Below, in pieces: positions 16,764 to 21,471 of a stretch of DNA of 21,471 nucleotides. Both the position numbers and the translations under genes were made by a program. The notes beneath the pieces are model-generated. The model was not told the origin of the DNA. It saw only the letters and a program-made list of their open reading frames with translations, and made no database searches. This DNA is from UBA8106 sp964569695. Lineage in GTDB: Bacteria; Acidobacteriota; Vicinamibacteria; Vicinamibacterales; UBA823. Numbering within the stretch: the first letter of the stretch is position 1; each line of letters opens with the position of its first letter. The stretch spans positions 1 to 21,471 of the forward strand of contig CAZMUA010000026.1 in assembly GCA_964569695.1 (NCBI GenBank), given 5' to 3'.

Positions 16764-18100
16764 GACGTCACCGGTGTCTTAGGAGATGTTGTTGTAGGGG
16801 AGTTAGACTCAGACTTCGCAGATTGATCAGTTTGAGGGTCCAACTCAAACAGGTGTTCAAGAGCATCGGAATATGCTGCGAGTGTTGCTTTATCGGAGAT
16901 CGCCTTAAGCTGTTCGGTTGGGGTTAGCAGTATTTTTTCGATCAACAGGCGACTGATTTCTTCGACTCGGGCACGATCGGCAGCTGATAGTGAAGCTAAT
17001 TTTGGTTTAAGGCGCTCGAGTTCTGCTCTACGGATATCTTCAAAGCTTTGGCGTAATGCAACCACTGTGGGTACTGCATCTCGAGAGCGTAACCAATTCG
17101 TGAATAAAATCACAGTATCTTCAACGATGACCTCAGATTTTTCAATCTGCGAATTCCGCTTTGAGAGGTTGTTATCAACGATCATTTGGAGATCGTCTAT
17201 GTTGTAGAGAAACACTTGCTCTATGAAACCCACATCGGGTTCAACATTTCTGGGAACAGCGATATCAATAAAGAACAATGGGCGGTTCTGGCGTTCTCGC
17301 ATTACTGCATCAATCTGACTTTTGGTTAAAAGCGGTTTGTTTGCACCAGTTGCCGTAGCAACAACATCGGTTGATGCCAGAACCGTATCGATTTGACTCC
17401 ATGGAATCGCTTCACCTTCAATTTCGGTAGCCAAGGCTTCTGCATGGGCAGGTGTGCGACTCGCAACAAATATTTTTTGTACTTGCTGTGCTTTAAAATG
17501 CAAACCAGTAAGTTGGGCCATTTCCCCAGTGCCGATTAAGAGGACAGACAATTTTTCTAATTTGCCAAAGATTTTCCGTGCAAGGGCGACGGCTGCATAA
17601 CTAATCGATACAGCTCCTTCACCCAATTCAGTTTCTGAGCGTACTCGTTTCCCTGCTACAAAGGACAAGTTAAAAAGGCGGTTTAGGACGCTATTGGTAG
17701 CATGCAGTTTTTCAGCCGCTGCAAAAGCCTGTTTCACTTGACCAAAAATCTGAGGCTCGCCGACTACAAGCGAGTCAAGACCGGCTGACACACGGAATAG
17801 ATGTCGCACAGCTTCAGTTCCTACTAACGCATAAAATATTGGTTGCAATTCATCAGGTGAAATTTCTTTGAACTCGCAAAGAAAATCAAAAAGGTCTCTC
17901 TGCGCATCTTTTGGATTTGTGCAATGGACATAAAGTTCCGATCGATTGCACGTTGATAACACTACGACAGCGTTTACGGAGGGCCGCTTGAGTAATGCAG
18001 TTGTAGCCTTCGGAAGCTCTTGCTCGGAAAAATCAAGACGTTCCCGGAGTTCAATAGAAGCCGTTCGGTGGCTGATGCCTAAAAGAAAGATTTGACTCAC
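16760..18100 (-). CDS. hemA: Glutamyl-tRNA reductase
   Basis: First committed step of C5 tetrapyrrole synthesis: NADPH reduction of glutamyl-tRNA(Glu) to glutamate-1-semialdehyde. The catalytic cysteine is Cys51 in LSTCNRSELYV. SAGLDSLVVGEPQIFGQVK and AVSISYAAVALA are signature stretches, and LLIGTGEMAQLT is the NADPH-binding loop. A C-terminal dimerisation domain follows from about residue 320. 446 residues; the last 16 (from ESNSP to the end) are a Ser/Thr/Pro tail with no known role. GTG start at 18100, 15 bases after the ccsA stop, and overlapping hemC by four bases at its end. HemA is often feedback-controlled by haem at protein level; nothing in the sequence shows whether that applies here. 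Confidence 0.96.
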   Translation of the reverse strand: MSQIFLLGISHRTASIELRERLDFSEQELPKATTALLKRPSVNAVVVLSTCNRSELYVHCTNPKDAQRDLFDFLCEFKEISPDELQPIFYALVGTEAVRHLFRVSAGLDSLVVGEPQIFGQVKQAFAAAEKLHATNSVLNRLFNLSFVAGKRVRSETELGEGAVSISYAAVALARKIFGKLEKLSVLLIGTGEMAQLTGLHFKAQQVQKIFVASRTPAHAEALATEIEGEAIPWSQIDTVLASTDVVATATGANKPLLTKSQIDAVMRERQNRPLFFIDIAVPRNVEPDVGFIEQVFLYNIDDLQMIVDNNLSKRNSQIEKSEVIVEDTVILFTNWLRSRDAVPTVVALRQSFEDIRRAELERLKPKLASLSAADRARVEEISRLLIEKILLTPTEQLKAISDKATLAAYSDALEHLFELDPQTDQSAKSESNSPTTTSPKTPVTS

Positions 18101-18115
18101 GCTTTGATGCCGTTG

Positions 18116-18980
18116 CTAAAAATTGTGACTTGAGGTCAAGAAATAACCGATTGGAACAAAGTTTAATAAAACAATTGCAAAACCAAACGTCGACAACCAA
18201 GCGATACGGCGGCCAGTCCAGCCCATCGCTCGATGTGCATAAAGTTCAAAGGAATATATGACCCAACAAAAAAGTGCGACAAAGATCTTAGGGTCCAGCA
18301 ATGTCATCGCTTGCATCCGAGGATCAGTTCCGTCCACGTGTTCTTGAGAGGTCCACACGACACCCACTATTAAGCCGACTGTCAAGAATAGCCACCCGAT
18401 CGCAATAGCTCGAGTATTCATGTAATCCAGGATATGCAGTGAAGGTAACCTTGCATAAAACACACCAAGATGTTTAGCCTTGAGTTCTTTAAAAAGTAAG
18501 AGGTAGGTGATGCCGATGACACACGCGATAGCAAAGCTCGCATAGGCGAAGAGGAGCGACGAAACATGAAGAGCAAACCAAGGGCTTTCCAGTATCGGTG
18601 GTCGTTCAACAACACGGTAGTTAGTTACCGCAGGGATGATCTGGAGTCCGGCTAATAGAGGCGCAATGAACGTGCCAATAGAACGTTCATTGCTTGTTGT
18701 TTCTGTGTACAGGTAGGCAATTGCAAGCAACCAAACGAACATTGAAATAGCACCAGTTGTGCCCACNNNNNNNNNNGAAGAGAATATTTCCCTTGCTTCT
18801 TCCTAGAGAGGATGTCTTTCCTAGCATCAAAGTCCTCATACCAATGATGAATGTGTGGGCTAAGGTTGCTGAAGCGAGCATTGTTGTAGCGAAGCGGCCA
18901 ACTAAGCGCCCTCGGTTTACAAAATGTGCAGCGTAGGCGATCCCAGCTATGAGGTACAGAACAAAAAGAATAATATTCAC
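18116..18980 (-). CDS. CcsA/HemX-type cytochrome c assembly protein, interrupted by an assembly gap
   Basis: A polytopic membrane protein of the CcsA/CcmC/HemX family, which handles haem for cytochrome c maturation or, as HemX, sits next to hemA. The first 68 residues run from GTG 18980 to the N block and hold two hydrophobic helices (IILFVLYLIAGIAYAAHFV and MLASATLAHTFIIGM). The remaining roughly 217 residues run from 18766 to the stop at 18118-18116, with helices at AISMFVWLLAIAYLY, the SPWFALHVSSLLFAYASFAI motif (the His that family members keep), and several more. Both parts end exactly on codon boundaries at the gap, but ten Ns break the frame. So this is one gene with an unresolved gap, not a pseudogene. 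It lies 15 bases before hemA, the classic place for HemX-like genes. CcsA versus HemX cannot be settled here. Confidence 0.85.
18767..18776. other. Assembly gap of ten Ns
   Basis: Ten consecutive Ns within the cytochrome c assembly gene. Ten is a common scaffolding placeholder length, so the true size is unknown. The flanking reading frames match again if the real gap is a multiple of three. Confidence 0.98.
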
Positions 18981-19043
18981 AACAATCAGCCTTTAAATTC
19001 CAGCTCAAGATTAATGAAGAAAGTTTCGAATTGAATCATAATT

Positions 19044-19997
19044 TTACTGAGATGTCGGTGCGTAATATCCTCGCTTTGTTCGGGTCGTGGCCTTCAGACG
19101 ATTGGCTTGAACCACGACCTGGCGGAATTCACCGTTTCGGTTTTGATTGTTAGATGTGTAGCCTAGAGTATATTGACTCGACAATTCCTCTGCGATTTGT
19201 TTGTAAATGTCAGCCAGTTCAAGAATTGAATCCGGAAAGAACGATCGCCCACCAGTTTCGCGGCTTAACTGACGTAGAACATAAATTGCTTCTTCAGAAC
19301 CTCGATTGCCACGGCGTTCACGAGTAGGCAGGCCAATTGTGTAGATTGCCGTTTCTGAGCGCTTAGCCAGTTCGAGCACTTCGTTAAATCCTACCAAGCT
19401 GGACGTGTCTTCGCCGTCTGACAGCACGACAATCGACTGACGTCGTATTTCATCGACACCCTTGGCCTTATTCTTTTGCAGTTCTTTAAGCGCAATATAG
19501 ATGGCGTTGTGCAAGGATGTTGATCCCCCGGCAGAAGTTCGTCTGATGGCTCGCTCTAAGGCATCTGGTTTATTAGTGAATTCCTGCAATATGTTGACAC
19601 GATTGTCGAAATCTATGACCGAAGCGAGGTCTGCTTGACGAAGTTGACGTGCAAATCCAATGGCAGCCTCCTGTGCTGTACTCAACCGTCGTTCCATGCT
19701 GGCAGAAGTGTCAATCAGCAGTGCGAGTGCAATAGGTAATTGTTCACGTGTGAAGAATGTTAAATCTTGCTGAATGCCGTTTTCGAAGACGCCAAAGTCT
19801 TCGACGTCTAGATCGGTTATATAGCGACCTCCTTCATCGATGACCGTTACATTGATCGAAACGATGTCCACACCTGCTTGAAACGAAGGCCTTTGTTGAG
19901 ACAGTTTGTTTTCACCTGCATTCAGAGCAAGGTGTGGGAATGTGCAGATAAGAGTGAGGACCGACAGTGTGCCAGCGAGCGTAATATGGTGCATCAT
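19044..19997 (-). CDS. Secreted VWFA domain protein (acidobacterial 'VWFA-related' type)
   Basis: A predicted exported protein of 317 residues. Residues 1-27 form a signal peptide (hydrophobic stretch ITLAGTLSVLTLICTF, then ALNAG). A short beta region with the pattern VDIVSINVTVIDEGGRYITDL and VEDFGVFENG follows, typical of the acidobacterial VWFA-related family. The von Willebrand A domain spans about residues 88-290. Its MIDAS metal site is complete at the first motif, Asp96-Thr-Ser98-Ala-Ser100, with VVLSDGEDTSS as a later strand-loop. The role is unknown; such domains bind metal and protein partners outside the cytoplasm. Two ATGs (19997, 19994) are possible starts. A sigma70-like promoter lies about 50 bases upstream. 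The 63-base AT-rich spacer to ccsA shows no terminator, so read-through into the haem genes is possible. Confidence 0.88.
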   Translation of the reverse strand: MMHHITLAGTLSVLTLICTFPHLALNAGENKLSQQRPSFQAGVDIVSINVTVIDEGGRYITDLDVEDFGVFENGIQQDLTFFTREQLPIALALLIDTSASMERRLSTAQEAAIGFARQLRQADLASVIDFDNRVNILQEFTNKPDALERAIRRTSAGGSTSLHNAIYIALKELQKNKAKGVDEIRRQSIVVLSDGEDTSSLVGFNEVLELAKRSETAIYTIGLPTRERRGNRGSEEAIYVLRQLSRETGGRSFFPDSILELADIYKQIAEELSSQYTLGYTSNNQNRNGEFRQVVVQANRLKATTRTKRGYYAPTSQ

Positions 19998-20050
19998 TTA
20001 ATCCGGTAACGCCGAAGAGGTGAAGATCCGGGTAATAACGTCTTACTCGG

Positions 20051-20080
20051 AGTATAGGTGCCAACATTCGAGCACGTCAA
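20051..20080 (-). promoter_or_regulatory. Sigma70-like promoter for the VWA gene
   Basis: Read on the minus strand: TTGACG (20080-20075), an 18-base spacer, then TATACT (20056-20051). Both boxes differ from consensus by one base. Transcription would start near 20044, about 47 bases before the ATG at 19997. Confidence 0.55.
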
Positions 20081-20149
20081 GAGTTGGAAACTATTGGCAC
20101 TGAACAAGTTGCTAGGATTTTGTGCTCATGAGCGGAATAGGCCAGATTC

Positions 20150-20179
20150 TTGACCCTTGACGCCATCACGTGCTATAAC
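20150..20179 (+). promoter_or_regulatory. Sigma70-like promoter for nuoA
   Basis: TTGACC (20150-20155), an 18-base spacer, then TATAAC (20174-20179). Each box has one mismatch to consensus. The start of transcription would be near 20186, giving a leader of about 150 bases before nuoA. Confidence 0.5.
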
Positions 20180-20278
20180 GAGCGAGTTTTGCGCCGATGT
20201 GATGCTTGTATGCATGTCTGGCTAACCCAAACCACAAGCAGTGACCGTGTAATCGAGTTTCACTCGCTACGTGTACCG

Positions 20279-20292
20279 GTATAAGCTTATAC
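20279..20292. promoter_or_regulatory. Perfect 14-bp palindrome, possible operator
   Basis: GTATAAGCTTATAC is a perfect inverted repeat in the nuoA leader, overlapping a second short palindrome, TACCGGTA, at 20274-20281. It lies about 100 bases downstream of the predicted promoter start and 47 bases before nuoA. It could bind a dimeric regulator or be chance; no regulator gene is nearby. Confidence 0.3.
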
Positions 20293-20339
20293 ACTACTTG
20301 AGTTGAGTTTAAATATAGGATTTACCAACAAAGGTTTCC

Positions 20340-20696
20340 ATGCTGGACGCCTACATACCAATTTTATTGTTTTTGCTCGTCGCGATAGGTTTTGCGATCT
20401 TCACGTTGATCTTCGCCAGCCTTATTAAGGCCGAACGCTACAATAAGGTAAAGCTCGAGCCGTATGAGTGCGGGATCGAACCAGAGACGGACGCGCGCGA
20501 TAGGTACGGTATCAGGTATTACCTGGTAGCAATGCTGTTTGTGATCTTTGATGTTGAAACTGTCTTCATGTTTCCATGGGCTGTCATCATGGACGAGCTG
20601 GCGCTTTTCGGTTTAATCGAGATGGTGGTATTTTTGTTCATTTTGGTTGTCGGCTATGTCTATGCGTGGCGAAAGGGCGCGCTCGAGTGGACCTAG
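20340..20696 (+). CDS. nuoA: NADH-quinone oxidoreductase subunit A
   Basis: A small membrane subunit of respiratory complex I, at the junction between the quinone site and the proton-pumping arm. 118 residues with three membrane helices at about residues 5-28, 60-82 and 88-110. The loop LEPYECGIEP and the stretch YYLVAMLFVIFDVETVFMFPWA are the family signatures, including the acidic DVE that matters for quinone coupling. ATG start with AAGG five bases before it. nuoC follows after 12 bases. In most nuo operons nuoB comes between the two; here it does not. A promoter candidate lies at 20150-20179. Confidence 0.96.
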   Translation: MLDAYIPILLFLLVAIGFAIFTLIFASLIKAERYNKVKLEPYECGIEPETDARDRYGIRYYLVAMLFVIFDVETVFMFPWAVIMDELALFGLIEMVVFLFILVVGYVYAWRKGALEWT

Positions 20697-20708
20697 GTTA
20701 GTTTTCCG

Positions 20709-21413
20709 ATGAATAACGAACAAAAACCACCAACTCCTGATGCCAGTGGGGCAGGCTCGGCTCAACCTCCCAATAATAATCACCGCCAGGCGACTGCATC
20801 TGTAAAACCAGGGCCGACTAAACCACCTGCGAAGAAGCCTCCGGTTACTCCAACCAGCCCGACTGATCCTGCTCCTCCAGACGATCTGGAAGTCCCATCT
20901 TTTATTACGGCATTGCAGGCGGCGCATCCGAATGCAATTGAACAGCTCAGTTATTGGGTTGGCGATTGGACGGTCATCGTCGTTTCCGAACATCTTGTAG
21001 CTGTTTCAGAATTTCTAAGGGATGCAACGCAGGTTGGTTTTGATCTTTGCTCTGATGTGACGGTTAGTGATTGGCCGGCTCGCGAGAAACGTTTCGATGT
21101 CGTGTATTGCCTGTATTCTACGCAGCACAGAAATCGGGTTCGACTAAAGGTCCGGACCGATGAAAACGGTGCAGTGCCTTCGGTGAGTGACGTATGGCCA
21201 GCAGCTAACTGGTTAGAACGCGAAGTGTATGACATGTTTGGTGTCAACATCACAGGGCATCCAGATCGCCGCCGTATTTTAATGCCTGAAGAGTGGCAAG
21301 GGTATCCGCAGCGAAAGGATTATCCACTGGAAGGTCCGGGTGAGCTTTTAATGGAAGGGCCACAGGATTGGCTTAGACTCCGCAACCTAGATGCTGAAAA
21401 TGAAGGCGAATGA
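20709..21413 (+). CDS. nuoC: NADH-quinone oxidoreductase subunit C with Pro-rich N-terminal extension
   Basis: The 30-kDa hydrophilic subunit of complex I, on the peripheral arm next to NuoD. The core begins near residue 63 and carries the diagnostic 30-kDa stretch WLEREVYDMFGV, then GHPDRRRILMPEEW and YPQRKDYPLEG. 234 residues. The first 60 or so are low-complexity, rich in Pro, Ala, Thr, Asn and Lys, with about a quarter proline; this tail is longer than in E. coli-like or Thermus NuoC. An alternative start inside the core would leave it, but no internal ATG lies at the junction, so I keep ATG 20709. It is not fused to nuoD: a stop at 21411-21413 ends it. It follows nuoA by 12 bases. Confidence 0.95.
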   Translation: MNNEQKPPTPDASGAGSAQPPNNNHRQATASVKPGPTKPPAKKPPVTPTSPTDPAPPDDLEVPSFITALQAAHPNAIEQLSYWVGDWTVIVVSEHLVAVSEFLRDATQVGFDLCSDVTVSDWPAREKRFDVVYCLYSTQHRNRVRLKVRTDENGAVPSVSDVWPAANWLEREVYDMFGVNITGHPDRRRILMPEEWQGYPQRKDYPLEGPGELLMEGPQDWLRLRNLDAENEGE

Positions 21414-21456
21414 AATCAATTAGATTGAAGATGGTTGCACAACAGACATGTTACCT

Positions 21457-21464
21457 AGGAAGGG
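21457..21464 (+). promoter_or_regulatory. Strong Shine-Dalgarno sequence for a gene starting at the window edge
   Basis: AGGAAGGG ends six bases before the last base of the window, an A that could be the first base of an ATG. By operon logic the next gene should be nuoD, but no coding sequence for it is visible. Confidence 0.45.
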
Positions 21465-21471
21465 ATAAGTA

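Larger units (their letters stand above)
19998..20339. other. 342-bp divergent intergenic region between the VWA gene and nuoA
   Basis: This is the only gene-free stretch above 300 bases. It holds one good sigma70-like promoter on each strand, a perfect 14-bp palindrome near nuoA, and no credible ORF or tRNA. The predicted + strand transcript would have a leader of about 150 bases before nuoA. I see no riboswitch class that I recognise in it. Confidence 0.7.

Noticed and set aside
18652..19008. Alternative minus-strand frames through the N gap region
   Set aside because: They arise from reading through Ns; the hydrophobic CcsA-like frame accounts for both sides.
20128..20160. Ten-codon ORF (ATGAGCGGA...TGA) upstream of nuoA
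   Set aside because: It has no well-placed ribosome binding site and lies upstream of the predicted nuoA transcription start.
21431..21471. Open frame from ATG 21431 to the window end, possibly nuoD
   Set aside because: The 13 residues do not resemble a NuoD N-terminus, and a better Shine-Dalgarno sequence points to a start at the window edge.
1..21471. A new defence, mobile or biosynthetic system
   Set aside because: Every sizeable ORF on the coding strands is a recognisable family member and I see no integrase, transposase, repeat array, toxin pair or NRPS/PKS-like gene.

Overview
The window is ordinary bacterial chromosome from an uncultured or metagenomic source: dense single-copy housekeeping genes, short spacers and one 10-base N gap. 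The likely host is a member of the Acidobacteriota, perhaps a Vicinamibacteria-like lineage. This is inferred from a secreted von Willebrand A protein of the acidobacterial 'VWFA-related' type, the CobA-HemD fusion, and the style of the PyrE C-terminus and the NuoC N-terminal extension. Base composition looks balanced by eye, near half G+C (not computed). I see no mobile element, CRISPR array, tRNA or rRNA.

Left block, + strand (1-9537). A 5'-truncated pyrE is followed by truA, then a version of the widespread envelope/isoprenoid cluster: uppS, an inserted blue-copper (cupredoxin) gene, cdsA, dxr and rseP. A secreted M28 metallopeptidase overlaps the rseP end region, and a MATE efflux pump follows. 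UppS makes the C55 lipid carrier for peptidoglycan from precursors of the MEP pathway (Dxr here, IspG in the next block). CdsA makes CDP-diacylglycerol, and RseP is an intramembrane protease.

Middle block, - strand (19997 down to 9553). In transcription order: VWA protein, a CcsA/HemX-type cytochrome c assembly protein split by the N gap, hemA, hemC, a cobA-hemD fusion, hemB, hemL, ispG and a Cof-type HAD phosphatase. This is the whole C5 route from glutamyl-tRNA to uroporphyrinogen III, with only gltX missing. It sits beside a cytochrome c maturation protein. Spacing is tight from ccsA to hemB (4-bp overlap to about 22-bp gaps) and looser towards hemL and ispG.

Right block, + strand (20340-21471). 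nuoA is followed directly by nuoC, with no nuoB between them, and a ribosome binding site for a further gene lies at the window edge. A 342-bp divergent region (19998-20339) separates this operon from the VWA gene. It carries one good sigma70-like promoter on each strand and a perfect 14-bp palindrome.

I found no clearly novel multi-gene system. The points most worth checking are the altered SAM-site residues in the CobA half of the CobA-HemD fusion, the missing nuoB, the amicyanin-like cupredoxin inside the uppS-cdsA cluster, and the frame break at the N gap in ccsA.
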